Shown: positions 33,659 to 42,210, counted from the stretch's first letter. The stretch is 46,471 bases of DNA from an uncultured Clostridium sp. (GCA_958449715.1 CAUDIU010000004.1:1-46471), one strand, 5' to 3'. Notes: a model not told the origin generated them from the letters alone. Numbers and translations: made by a program.

Positions 33659-35487
33659 TATTTTATATAAATCTCCTCAATGTTATGCGTAACTCCGCCC
33701 AAACTTGTCGGATATATATTTTTGAACTTATTTCTCAAAGCCACAATTCTAATTGGTGAATAAATATAAATTAGAGGCTTTTCATCATATACAATTTCCT
33801 GATATTCATCATAGTATTTTTTTCTATCTTCAAATTTAGTAGCTAAAGCACCTTGCGTATACAAATAATCTAATCGTTTTTCAAAATCATATCGAGGACT
33901 ATTCAAATCTTTTTCTAATCTTTGATTAAAGATATGCAAAGTTCCATCAGATAACCAAACGTTTTTTCCGCCATTAGGTTCAAGAGGAGAACCGGTAAAT
34001 CCCATTATTACCATATCCCAATCCAAGGTAGCCATGAGTTTATTTACAAGAGAATTGAATTCAATAGGTTTAAAATTAACTTTCATACCCAAATCTTCAA
34101 GATCTTGTTTTACCATAACGCCAATAGCTTCTCTTTCGGTATTTCCTGCATTTGTATATAAATCGAATTCAACATGATTTCCGAATTTATCTATTAAATT
34201 ACCTGCCCTATCCCAGCCAAATCCTGATTTTTTCAATAACTCTTTTGCTTTTTCAATATCTCTATCATGACCTTTTATATCTTTATTTAAAAATATTGAA
34301 TTCAATGTTTCAGGCGTAAATAGAGGTTCTGCAAGTCCATTTGCAATATTAAACACCATATTTTTTCTATCAATTGCATAATCTACAGCTTGACGGAAAT
34401 TTTTATCTTGGAACCAAAGTTGCTTTTTAGGATCAACATAATATTTTCCCTTATCATTTTTACGATTATTCATATTCATTGCAACATACATAGTTCCTGT
34501 ATCTGGACCTATGTTATATACTGTAAAATCAGAATGTTTTTCCATTTCTTTAAAACGAGCTACATTTGCTCCTTGAAGGCTTATTTCATCTAATTCTCCG
34601 CCTTCAAACTTTAATACTTGATTGTTTATATCACCAACTATTAAATATACAATTTTATCTAAATATGGAAGTTTTTTATCATTTTTATTTATTACGTAAT
34701 AATCAGGATTTCTTTCGAACACAACCCTTTGAGCTGGTACATATTCTTTAAGTCTAAATGCTCCAGATGTTACAAAATCCTTCGGAGGAGTATTTGTAGA
34801 AAGGAAACCGTCAAAATACGCTTTTCCTTTTTTAACAGCAGGTTCAAAAATATGCTTAGGAGCAATAGGAGAAGATAACATTCTCAAAAACGGAGCAAAA
34901 GGTTCAGGGGTAACAAATTTAACCGTATACTCATCAATTTTTTCTACAGTAGGCAATTTACCGTCAATAACAATAGAATCTCTTATTGATGTATTTCCAA
35001 ACCCGTCTAAAATTATACTTTGCCAAGTGAATACAACATCATCTGCAGTAATAGGTTTACCATCAGACCATTTTATACCATGTCGTAAATTTACAATATA
35101 TTCTTTACCATTCACCGTAAAAGATTTCGCTAGTTTCGGGATTGTATCTCCTGTCACAGGATCAGTAGTCACAAGACCATCATACATTATCTCAGACATT
35201 TGAGAGGAAATGTTATCTTTTGAATTAAACGGATTAAAAGTCTTTGGTCCCTCTCCAATTGTTGAAGATACAAAAGTTCCACCAAACTTTCCAACAGGTG
35301 CCTGTGATTGCAAATAGTCAACACCATCTATAGTAACATTCTTTTCGATAGGATAATTTTCTTCAATAGTATTTGTCTTAGGTCTTAATACTGGCTTTTG
35401 ACTCTCATCAATATCAGCTCTAATACAAGCCTTACCAAGACCTAAAATAACTAATAAAACTAAGATAACATAAATAACCCGTTTCAT
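33658..35487 (-). CDS. ABC transporter substrate-binding protein, family 5 (peptide type)
   Basis: This 609-residue protein has an N-terminal hydrophobic export signal (VIYVILVLLVILGLG) ending at a cysteine (GKAC, residue 21). That cysteine could be lipidated, although the lipobox is poor. The SBP_bac_5 domain follows (about 90-560), with TFNPFNSKDN, GIKWSDGKPITADDVVFTWQ, FVTSGAFRLKEYVPAQRVVFERNPDYY and DYAIDRKNMV. The length is like the YejA subgroup. The ligand is probably a peptide but cannot be read from sequence. It heads the transporter operon, which continues with two permeases and mgtC. Confidence 0.9.
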   Translation of the reverse strand: MKRVIYVILVLLVILGLGKACIRADIDESQKPVLRPKTNTIEENYPIEKNVTIDGVDYLQSQAPVGKFGGTFVSSTIGEGPKTFNPFNSKDNISSQMSEIMYDGLVTTDPVTGDTIPKLAKSFTVNGKEYIVNLRHGIKWSDGKPITADDVVFTWQSIILDGFGNTSIRDSIVIDGKLPTVEKIDEYTVKFVTPEPFAPFLRMLSSPIAPKHIFEPAVKKGKAYFDGFLSTNTPPKDFVTSGAFRLKEYVPAQRVVFERNPDYYVINKNDKKLPYLDKIVYLIVGDINNQVLKFEGGELDEISLQGANVARFKEMEKHSDFTVYNIGPDTGTMYVAMNMNNRKNDKGKYYVDPKKQLWFQDKNFRQAVDYAIDRKNMVFNIANGLAEPLFTPETLNSIFLNKDIKGHDRDIEKAKELLKKSGFGWDRAGNLIDKFGNHVEFDLYTNAGNTEREAIGVMVKQDLEDLGMKVNFKPIEFNSLVNKLMATLDWDMVIMGFTGSPLEPNGGKNVWLSDGTLHIFNQRLEKDLNSPRYDFEKRLDYLYTQGALATKFEDRKKYYDEYQEIVYDEKPLIYIYSPIRIVALRNKFKNIYPTSLGGVTHNIEEIYIK

Positions 35488-35564
35488 AGTTTTAGAATAA
35501 CATAAATATAAATTTTGTTTATAGCCCGAGTGATGACATTATATTATTTAACAATTAACATCTC

Positions 35565-35600
35565 AAAAATTAATTTTTCCTTAAGGAAATTAATTTTTTC
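35565..35600. repeat. Long AT-rich inverted repeat upstream of groES
   Basis: 35565-35580 and 35585-35599 are inverted copies of an AAATTAATTT-containing arm with GG/CC at the tip, a four-base TTAA loop and a two-base bulge. It touches the predicted -35 of groES. No CIRCE element (TTAGCACTC-N9-GAGTGCTAA) is seen between 35488 and 35661. Confidence 0.6.
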
Positions 35601-35624
35601 AAAAATTCGTTATATAAATATAAT
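35596..35624 (+). promoter_or_regulatory. Predicted promoter of groES-groEL
   Basis: A perfect TATAAT (35619-35624) lies 17 bases after TTTTCA (35596-35601). The transcript would start near 35631 with a leader of about 30 bases holding the AAGGGG ribosome site. Confidence 0.5.
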
Positions 35625-35661
35625 TGTAAAAATGTTTAGTAGAAGAAAGGGGATTATAATT

Positions 35662-35946
35662 ATGTTAAAACCATTAGGCGACAGAATTGTTATTAAAGTT
35701 ATCGAAGATACTGAACAAACTTCAGGCGGAATTTTTATTCCGGACAGCGCTAAAGAAAAACCTCAAAAAGGTGAAGTTATTGCAGTAGGTCTTGGTAAAC
35801 TTAATGAAAAAGGCGAAAGAGAACCTATGGATGTAAAAGTTGGCGACACTGTTCTTTATGCTAAATATGCTGGCACTGATATTAAAATGGACGGTGTAGA
35901 ATATAAAATTTTATCAATCAAAGATGCATTAGCAATTATTGAATAA
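35662..35946 (+). CDS. groES: Co-chaperonin GroES
   Basis: The 94-residue protein is the usual GroES length. It begins MLKPLGDRIVIKVIEDTEQT and has the mobile loop TSGGIFIPDSAKEKPQKGEV, then GDTVLYAKYAGTDIKMDG. It caps the GroEL ring during ATP-driven folding. I chose the ATG at 35662 because it matches the family start and follows AAGGGG. The longer in-frame reading from 35515 runs through the promoter. groEL follows after 21 bases in the same operon. Confidence 0.97.
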   Translation: MLKPLGDRIVIKVIEDTEQTSGGIFIPDSAKEKPQKGEVIAVGLGKLNEKGEREPMDVKVGDTVLYAKYAGTDIKMDGVEYKILSIKDALAIIE

Positions 35947-35967
35947 TTTTTATAGGAGAAATAGAAA

Positions 35968-37611
35968 ATGGCAAAACGTATAGTATTTAATGAAGAAGCA
36001 AGAAAATCACTTCTTAAAGGTATAGATGCAGTAGCAGATGCAGTTAAAGTAACATTAGGACCAAAAGGCAGAAACGTTATTTTAGAAAAAAAATACGGTG
36101 CTCCTCAAATCGTTAATGACGGTGTTACAATCGCTAAAGAAATTGAACTTAAAGACGGTTTAGAAAACGCAGGGGCTCAATTATTAAAAGAAGTATCATC
36201 AAAAACAAATGATGTTGCAGGTGATGGTACAACAACAGCATCTGTATTAGCACAAGCAATTGTAAGAGAAGGGTTAAAAAACTTAACAGCAGGTGCTAAT
36301 CCAATGTCTATGAAACGCGGTATTGATAAAGCCGTAGAAGTTTCTGTAAAAGAAATTAAAGATATGTCTAGACCTGTTAATACAAAAGAAGAAATCGCTC
36401 AAGTAGCAGCAATTTCTGCAGGAAACAACAAAGAAATCGGTGAATTGATTGCTGAAGCAATGGAAAAAGTTGGACACGACGGTGTAATCACTGTTGAAGA
36501 AAGCAAATCTTTCGGTACAAACTTAAAAGTTGTAGAAGGTATGCAATTCGACAAAGGTTATCTATCACCTTACTTTGTAACAGATGCTGAAAGAATGGAA
36601 GCTGTATTAGATGATGCTTATGTATTCTGCTGCAACAAAAAAATCAACCTTATTTCAGATATGGTTCCATTATTGGAACAAGTTGCACGTGATGGCAAAT
36701 CTTTATTATTAATCGCAGAAGATGTAGAAGGAGAAGCTCTTGCAACACTTGTTGTAAACACAATGAGAAAAGTTTTAAGAGCTGTAGCTGTTAAAGCTCC
36801 TGGATTTGGTGATAGAAGAAAAGCTATGTTAGAAGATATTGCAATTTTAACAGGTGGCGAAATGTTCACTGAAGAATTAGGTATCAAACTTGAAAACGTA
36901 ACAACTCAAATGCTAGGTAAAGCAAAACGTGTAACAGTAACTAAAGATGAAACAACAATTGTTGTAGGCGATGAAACAAAAGAAGCTGTTCAAGAAAGAG
37001 TTCGTCTAATCAGAAAACAAATTGAAAGCTCTGATTCAGAATACGATAAAGAAAAACTTCAAGAACGTGTTGCAAAACTTTCAGGCGGTGTTGCAGTAAT
37101 CGAAGTTGGTGCAGCTTCTGAAGTTGAATTAAAAGAAAGAAAATTAAGAATTGAAGACGCTCTTAACGCAACAAGAGCAGCTAATGAAGAAGGTATCGTA
37201 CCTGGTGGTGGTGTTGCTCTAGTAAGAGTTCAACAAAAACTATCAAAACTTATCGATACAACAAGCTTCTCATCAGATGATGAAAAAATCGGCTTCAAAA
37301 TCTTAACAGCAGCTCTAGATGTACCTCTAAGAGCAATTGCTCACAACGCAGGAGCTAAAGCTGACGTTGTAGTTGACACTGTAACTTCACATGAATCAGC
37401 TTATGGTTATGATGCATTGAACGATGAATATGTTGATATGTTCAAATCAGGTATTGTAGACCCTGCAAAAGTTACTAGATCAGCTCTACAAAACGCTGCA
37501 TCAGTAGGTTCAATGTTATTAACAACTGAAGCTGCTATTGTAGATATCCCAGAAGAAAAACCTGAACCAGCAATGCCAGCAGGAATGGGTGGTATGGGAG
37601 GAATGATGTAA
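35968..37611 (+). CDS. groEL: Chaperonin GroEL
   Basis: This 547-residue protein is full-length bacterial GroEL. Visible marks are AKRIVFNEEARKSLLKGI at the start, LGPKGRNVILEKKYG, the ATP-site VAGDGTTTASVLAQAI, the apical-domain segment GYLSPYFVTD, GAASEVELKERKLRIEDAL, NEEGIVPGGGVAL, and the flexible GGM tail (GMGGMGGMM). It forms the double-ring folding chamber with GroES. Ribosome site AGGAGA. A strong terminator follows at 37635-37670. Confidence 0.98.
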   Translation: MAKRIVFNEEARKSLLKGIDAVADAVKVTLGPKGRNVILEKKYGAPQIVNDGVTIAKEIELKDGLENAGAQLLKEVSSKTNDVAGDGTTTASVLAQAIVREGLKNLTAGANPMSMKRGIDKAVEVSVKEIKDMSRPVNTKEEIAQVAAISAGNNKEIGELIAEAMEKVGHDGVITVEESKSFGTNLKVVEGMQFDKGYLSPYFVTDAERMEAVLDDAYVFCCNKKINLISDMVPLLEQVARDGKSLLLIAEDVEGEALATLVVNTMRKVLRAVAVKAPGFGDRRKAMLEDIAILTGGEMFTEELGIKLENVTTQMLGKAKRVTVTKDETTIVVGDETKEAVQERVRLIRKQIESSDSEYDKEKLQERVAKLSGGVAVIEVGAASEVELKERKLRIEDALNATRAANEEGIVPGGGVALVRVQQKLSKLIDTTSFSSDDEKIGFKILTAALDVPLRAIAHNAGAKADVVVDTVTSHESAYGYDALNDEYVDMFKSGIVDPAKVTRSALQNAASVGSMLLTTEAAIVDIPEEKPEPAMPAGMGGMGGMM

Positions 37612-37634
37612 TTTACATCATTTTCTATAATTTT

Positions 37635-37671
37635 ATACCTGTATACTTTAATAGTATACAGGTATTTTTTA
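37635..37671 (+). terminator. Rho-independent terminator after groEL
   Basis: ATACCTGTATACT (37635-37647), a five-base loop TTAAT and AGTATACAGGTAT (37653-37665) form a perfect 13-bp stem, followed by a T-run. The T-run reaches the stop codon of the convergent 37669 gene. Confidence 0.92.
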
Positions 37672-39510
37672 TTCTTCTCCTAATTTTCTTAAATCACTTT
37701 CTGAAATTTCTTGTCTATTTATTTTGCCTTTATCATAGGTTACAAATTTACCATTTTCCATTGTAACTAATTTTTCACCGATTTGAACAAAAGCACCTTC
37801 TCTAATTTTACCTGATTTTAATAAATCAATTTGCGCATTTGTTCTATCTTTTGGAGAAAGAGATCGTATATCTCCAGGTAAATAATCTTTATTATCATCT
37901 TGCGTTGACTTAACATTATTATCAGCACTTTGAGCTGGTGTTTCTACTGCATTTTCAGCACCTTCAGGAACAATTTCAGTTCCAACAGTACCATCCATAT
38001 TGACCATAAATGTTTTACCATCTTTTACAAATACAGGCATTTCACCATATTCAGTGCTAATCTTTGAAAGTCCATAACCGGCTTGAGAAGCATTATTAAC
38101 ATTTTTTGTCTGTATTTCGGTTAACTTTTTATTTGTATAATTTTCTACTTCTTCACCAGTTAAAATATTATTATTATCTGCATTTGCATTATTAATATAA
38201 TCAATTAATTCTTGTTCTGTAATTTCTTGACTTTGATCTGCATCTAATGTTTTAAATACAAGATCACTCATAGCTCTAAGATTTGCTTTTTCATCATCAT
38301 TAAGTTTGCGAGCAATAAGGTTTTCTTGATCTGCTAATTGGTAATTAAAATATTCATCAGCATTTATATTACCTGTTTTATCTCCATATTTATTATTAAT
38401 TAAAGCCATTTGAGATTTAGCGAGTTTTGCAGCATCTTTAATCTCAGCCTGACCATTTGCATCAAAAGCTTTATCAAATTCTTCAGCTAATTTTGTATCA
38501 TTAGCTCTATAGTCACTCATAAATTGCTTTAATTGGTTAGAATCCATCACTTTTCCATCTTTTTTAATAACTAATTGGGATTCTCCACCAATTGTAACAT
38601 ATTCAGCTTTTAAATCAGCCGGAATTTCTTCATCATCTCCTAATCCAAGCATAGTTTTTACATCAGAATTAAATTTTGTTTCTGTTACATATTTATTTTT
38701 ACCCATAGTTGAAACAGTAACCAAATTTTCACCTAGAGTAGTTTTACCAGTTTCTGGATCAGTTGTCACTAATTTTCTTACTTTATTTCCATTTTCATCT
38801 TCAAAAACGCCAATTTGTTGTTTTTTACCATTAACTTCGCGTTCTAAAATTTTTGTCTCAGCTGGGAAATCTCCTGAGATATATTCGTTTTTCCCAAAAG
38901 TTTTTGTAGCAGCAATAGCATCACCTAAAGTTCCATCAGGATTAATTGCTCTACGAACTTTTTGCCCATTGATTTCAACGACTGCAATATTTTGATTTTT
39001 ACCATCAACAGAACGTTCAATAATTTTTCCATCCAAATCTTCTACAATTTTTTCTGCAGAAAGTGGTTTAGTCAAATTTTGAGGTTCTAATTTTTCATTA
39101 GAAAAATCAGGATCCTTTGCTAATGATTGAGGTTTTTTATTTTCAATCGGATCTAAATTTTTTTTAGCTTCATCACTTGCCGGAGTTTTTCCTGTAAGCA
39201 ATTGAACTATTTTATTCCAAGCACTATCATCTATTTCAACTGTACCTTGTTGAACTACAAAATTATTTTTCCAATTGGATTTTTGATTTATTGAACTTAC
39301 ATCTCTTCCACCAGAAAAAATACTTTGTTGTTTATCATTAGGATTAGAAGCATTATGGGCATCAATTCTACTCTGAGCATTATTAACCTCAGTCATAACA
39401 TTTTGCCAAGTTGACAAATTAATTTTCTTTAAATCATCTTTAGATAAACCTAGCTTGGTTGCTATCGCTTGGGTCACACCTTGACCTGCACCAATATTAA
39501 TACTTACCAT
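37669..39510 (-). CDS. Uncharacterised EF-hand protein with internal repeats
   Basis: This 613-residue protein has no signal peptide. The N-terminus (MVSINIGAGQGVTQAIATKL) leads a helical domain with a SIFSGG motif near residue 65. Residues about 145-275 hold at least two copies of a roughly 60-residue repeat of the form 'ERSVDGKNQNIAVVEINGQK ... TFGKNEYIS', also seen as 'EREVNGKKQQIGVFEDENGN ... TMGKNKYVT'. Near residue 375 a GDKTGNINADEYF segment, and near 421-445 the loops DADQSQEITEQE and NADNNNILTGEE, match EF-hand/dockerin calcium loops. A third related strand pair (FVKDGKTFMVNMDGTVG) lies near 500. It is probably a calcium-binding structural or surface protein. Ribosome site AGGAG. Confidence 0.7.
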   Translation of the reverse strand: MVSINIGAGQGVTQAIATKLGLSKDDLKKINLSTWQNVMTEVNNAQSRIDAHNASNPNDKQQSIFSGGRDVSSINQKSNWKNNFVVQQGTVEIDDSAWNKIVQLLTGKTPASDEAKKNLDPIENKKPQSLAKDPDFSNEKLEPQNLTKPLSAEKIVEDLDGKIIERSVDGKNQNIAVVEINGQKVRRAINPDGTLGDAIAATKTFGKNEYISGDFPAETKILEREVNGKKQQIGVFEDENGNKVRKLVTTDPETGKTTLGENLVTVSTMGKNKYVTETKFNSDVKTMLGLGDDEEIPADLKAEYVTIGGESQLVIKKDGKVMDSNQLKQFMSDYRANDTKLAEEFDKAFDANGQAEIKDAAKLAKSQMALINNKYGDKTGNINADEYFNYQLADQENLIARKLNDDEKANLRAMSDLVFKTLDADQSQEITEQELIDYINNANADNNNILTGEEVENYTNKKLTEIQTKNVNNASQAGYGLSKISTEYGEMPVFVKDGKTFMVNMDGTVGTEIVPEGAENAVETPAQSADNNVKSTQDDNKDYLPGDIRSLSPKDRTNAQIDLLKSGKIREGAFVQIGEKLVTMENGKFVTYDKGKINRQEISESDLRKLGEE

Positions 39511-39595
39511 AAAGCTCCTCTGAATTTTTCTATATATTTTAATAAAAAATTTATGTTAAAGAAAAATTCAAAAAAGCATTATCTTGTTACAAAAC

Positions 39596-40516
39596 TTAAT
39601 TAAATAAAACACTAGATAAATAACGTTCACCAGTATCTGGTAAAATTGTAACAATTAATTTACCATCATTATCACGCATTTTCGCGAATTCCAATGCTGC
39701 ATACATTGCTGCTCCTGAAGAAATACCGCATAAAATACCTTCATCTGTTGCTAATTTTCTTGCAGTATCAACAGCATCTATATCACCTACAGGATAAATT
39801 ACATCTACAACATCTCTATTAAAATTCCTTGGAACAAAATTTGCACCAATACCTTGAATTGCATGAGAACCAGCTGGTTTCCCTGCCAATACTTGAGACC
39901 TGAAAGGTTCTATCGCAACAATTTTTATATCAGGATTTTTTTCTTTTAATCTTTTGCCAATACCTGAAATTGTACCACCGGTTCCAACACCGGCAATTAC
40001 AATATCGACTTTTCCATCTGTATCATTCCAAATTTCTTCAGCTGTAGTTATTTCATGAATTTCAGGATTAGCTGGATTATTAAATTGCATAGGAATAAAA
40101 GAATCAGGAATTTGCTCTCTTAATTCCATAGCCTTATCTATAGAACCTTTCATTCCTTTTTCACCATCAGTTAATACAATTTCAGCACCAAATGCTTGCA
40201 ATAGTTTTCGTCTTTCTATACTCATTGTCTCAGGCATTGTTAAAATCATTTTATAACCTTTTACAGCACATACCATAGCAAGACCAATACCGGTATTTCC
40301 GCTTGTAGGTTCTATAATTACGGCGCCAGGAGTTAACAAACCTCTTTTTTCAGCATCTTCAATCATACTCAAAGCAGTTCTATCCTTAATAGATCCAGCC
40401 GGATTAAAACTTTCCAACTTTGCAACGACATTGGCACAACCATTTTGGTTTAAACGGTTTATTTTCACTAAAGGTGTATTACCTATTAATCCTAAAACAT
40501 TTTCAGCTATTTTCAT
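39596..40516 (-). CDS. cysK: Cysteine synthase (O-acetylserine sulfhydrylase)
   Basis: This 306-residue PLP enzyme has the lysine in NPAGSIKDRTALS (about residue 41), the substrate loop TSGNTGIGLA, the phosphate loop GTGGTISGIGK and the closing GISSGAA with a final LPDTGERY. It makes cysteine from O-acetylserine and sulfide. Length and motifs are those of CysK/CysM; CysK is favoured by its overall pattern. GAGG precedes the ATG. It follows the terminator of the sigma-factor operon and appears to be transcribed on its own. No serine acetyltransferase gene is adjacent. Confidence 0.94.
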   Translation of the reverse strand: MKIAENVLGLIGNTPLVKINRLNQNGCANVVAKLESFNPAGSIKDRTALSMIEDAEKRGLLTPGAVIIEPTSGNTGIGLAMVCAVKGYKMILTMPETMSIERRKLLQAFGAEIVLTDGEKGMKGSIDKAMELREQIPDSFIPMQFNNPANPEIHEITTAEEIWNDTDGKVDIVIAGVGTGGTISGIGKRLKEKNPDIKIVAIEPFRSQVLAGKPAGSHAIQGIGANFVPRNFNRDVVDVIYPVGDIDAVDTARKLATDEGILCGISSGAAMYAALEFAKMRDNDGKLIVTILPDTGERYLSSVLFN

Positions 40517-40540
40517 TAAATATCCTCTTTTTTACAATTA

Positions 40541-40571
40541 TAAAAGGGGCGATTAAAAAATCAACCCCTTA
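40541..40571 (-). terminator. Terminator of the sigma factor/Spy operon
   Basis: On the minus strand AAGGGG, a short internal loop, GATT, a loop, AATC and CCCCTT form a stem followed by TTTT. It lies between the Spy-like gene and cysK. Confidence 0.65.
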
Positions 40572-40602
40572 TATAGATTATATAAAATAAAGATTATCAC
40601 AA

Positions 40603-41199
40603 TTATTCTTCAACTGGAGGTTCTGGACGAGGTCCTTCTGGTCCAAATTCAGGACGAGGTCCGCCCATATGAGGATGTCCGCCTTTTTTATGATTTTTTT
40701 CGAAATTTTTACGACCTTCTTCTTTCATTTTTTTCAATTCTTTTAATTGTTTTTTAGTCAAAATTGCTTCGAAATCTTTCATATTTTGCATACGTAATTC
40801 ATGTGCTGCACGTTTTAAAGCTCTTATTTCTTTTTGTAATTCTGCAATTTTTTCTTGTTGCATTTCAACAGCCATTCTAGAACGTTTTACAGCTTCTATT
40901 TCTTGATGTTTTTCTTTCATCTTTTCCATGATAGGTTTCATTTGTTCATGAGCTTTTTGACGAAGTTCTTTAGCTTGTGCTTTCTGTTCTTCAGTTAATT
41001 TCAAACGTTTTTCAAAAGCATCTTGACGTTTTTTGAATTCTGGATTTCTTGGTGGCTTTTTAAATTCTGGAGCTTGTTGAGTAGTAACAGCAGGAGCAGT
41101 CGCTGGTGTTGTTACCTTTTGAGCTGTATCTTCAGCATAGCACATTGCAGCTGATGCAAACACTAATACACTTGCCATAATTAAACTTTTTTTCAACAT
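40603..41199 (-). CDS. Spy/CpxP-like periplasmic protein
   Basis: This 198-residue protein has a signal peptide (LIMASVLVFASAAMCYA). A Pro/Thr/Ala-rich spacer follows, then a highly charged helical domain with the two LTxxQ-type motifs LTEEQKAQAKELRQK and LTKKQLKELKKMKEEGRK. The tail is rich in G, P and H (GGHPHMGGPRPEF). Spy and CpxP are periplasmic chaperones or stress sensors built on this plan. The His-rich end could bind metal, as in the related ZraP. It lies 18 bases after the ECF sigma gene on the same strand, so it is a likely output or feedback component of that regulon. Ribosome site AAAGGA. Confidence 0.85.
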   Translation of the reverse strand: MLKKSLIMASVLVFASAAMCYAEDTAQKVTTPATAPAVTTQQAPEFKKPPRNPEFKKRQDAFEKRLKLTEEQKAQAKELRQKAHEQMKPIMEKMKEKHQEIEAVKRSRMAVEMQQEKIAELQKEIRALKRAAHELRMQNMKDFEAILTKKQLKELKKMKEEGRKNFEKNHKKGGHPHMGGPRPEFGPEGPRPEPPVEE

Positions 41200-41217
41200 A
41201 AATTTTAATCCTTTCTT

Positions 41218-41715
41218 TTACAATAAATCTTTTAACATAACCGCTAATTCTTTTTTTGCGTTGTACAACCTTGACTTTATAGTCCCTATCGGACATTTTA
41301 ACTTATATGCGGCTTCTTCATAAGAATAACCGTATATTTCACATAACATTATTGTTTCTTTAAATTTTGGTTTTAGAGAATTTATTGCTTTTAATATTCT
41401 CTGTTGCCTTTCGTTGTTTATTAATTTTAACTCCGGTGTTAATTTTTTATCTTTAATTGAAACTAAAACTTCATCATCTGTAGTCATAGTATCTTGATTT
41501 TTTTTATGCGCTGATTTCAAATAATCTTTTGAAACGTTTTTTGCAATTGTATTTATCCAACTTTTAAACGATCCTTTCTCAGTGTATTTGTCAGCATTTT
41601 TCCAAACCTTCACATACACTTCTTGCTCTAAATCTTCATTTGTTTCTTTTGTAATCAACCTTATAATGTTTCTTACATTACTTTGGTTATTTTTTATAAG
41701 TTCTTTAAAATCCAT
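41218..41715 (-). CDS. ECF-type RNA polymerase sigma factor
   Basis: This 165-residue protein contains only regions 2 and 4, as in ECF sigma factors. Region 2 shows DLEQEVYVKVWKNADKY and GSFKSWINTIAKNVSKDYL, which read the -10. Region 4 shows FKETIMLCEIYGYSYEEAA and CPIGTIKSRLYNAKKEL, the -35 helix-turn-helix. Its ATG follows the anti-sigma-like stop after three bases. A Spy-like periplasmic protein gene is downstream, so an envelope-stress role is likely. The usual gene order (sigma first) is reversed here. Confidence 0.93.
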   Translation of the reverse strand: MDFKELIKNNQSNVRNIIRLITKETNEDLEQEVYVKVWKNADKYTEKGSFKSWINTIAKNVSKDYLKSAHKKNQDTMTTDDEVLVSIKDKKLTPELKLINNERQQRILKAINSLKPKFKETIMLCEIYGYSYEEAAYKLKCPIGTIKSRLYNAKKELAVMLKDLL

Positions 41716-41718
41716 TAA

Positions 41719-42063
41719 CTATTCCACCACTAAAAAACCGTACGAATCAACTGGGAAACCATAATCTTCTGCACTTAATGTCGTACCGTATTTTATAATA
41801 TCCTGAACATCAGTATTAAAATTAACTATACCTAAAGCAGTTCCACTTAATAAAATACCGAATACTGCACATGCCATTTTTAATTTTAATACATTTTGAC
41901 GTTTAGTTTTATAATAAGGCTTTACCTCCTTTAATAAATCAGAAACCTTATCCATAATCTCTTGTTCATGCCTGCAATCATCACATGATTCAATATGAGA
42001 TTTTAATGTCTCCTCATTACCGAAAGTAAATAGTGCCTCATATTTAGTACATTTTTCCGTCAT
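41719..42063 (-). CDS. Zinc-finger anti-sigma-like membrane protein
   Basis: This 114-residue protein has an N-terminal segment with C5 and the motif H-x3-C-x2-C (HIESCDDC, near residues 22-29), the signature of ZAS-type anti-sigma domains. A linker, one transmembrane helix (about 65-85, ACAVFGILLSGTALGIV) and a short periplasmic tail of about 30 residues follow. It probably holds the sigma factor encoded just downstream at the membrane. The periplasmic part is too small for a typical sensor domain, so a partner such as the Spy-like protein may sense stress. It is the first gene of the operon. Confidence 0.82.
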   Translation of the reverse strand: MTEKCTKYEALFTFGNEETLKSHIESCDDCRHEQEIMDKVSDLLKEVKPYYKTKRQNVLKLKMACAVFGILLSGTALGIVNFNTDVQDIIKYGTTLSAEDYGFPVDSYGFLVVE

Positions 42064-42130
42064 TATTTTGTCCTTTTAAAACTTATTTTATTTTCTATTT
42101 TTTATAAAGTTTTTAACCCTTACACTTATA

Positions 42131-42156
42131 TAACGAAATAAAAATAAAAAAGTTCA
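42131..42156 (-). promoter_or_regulatory. Candidate ECF-type promoter of the sigma operon
   Basis: On the minus strand TGAACT (42151-42156), 15 bases and CGTTA (42131-42135) resemble ECF promoters (GAAC-type -35, CGT-type -10). The spacing is about one base shorter than in the B. subtilis SigW consensus. It would allow autoregulation. Confidence 0.4.
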
Positions 42157-42181
42157 TTTGCTAAAAAAATTTCTTCATAAT

Positions 42182-42210
42182 ATTATAACATATGTTACAA
42201 ACACTAGCAA
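42182..42210 (-). promoter_or_regulatory. Predicted sigma70 promoter with embedded palindrome
   Basis: On the minus strand TTGCTA (42205-42210), 17 bases and TATAAT (42182-42187). The perfect palindrome TAACATATGTTA (42186-42197) covers the spacer next to the -10, a position suited to a repressor. The transcript would carry a leader of about 110 bases to the anti-sigma ATG. Confidence 0.55.

Noticed and set aside
35515..35661. 49-codon N-terminal extension of GroES
   Set aside because: It covers the inverted repeat and promoter. GroES proteins start at the MLKPLGDR segment, which has its own ribosome site.
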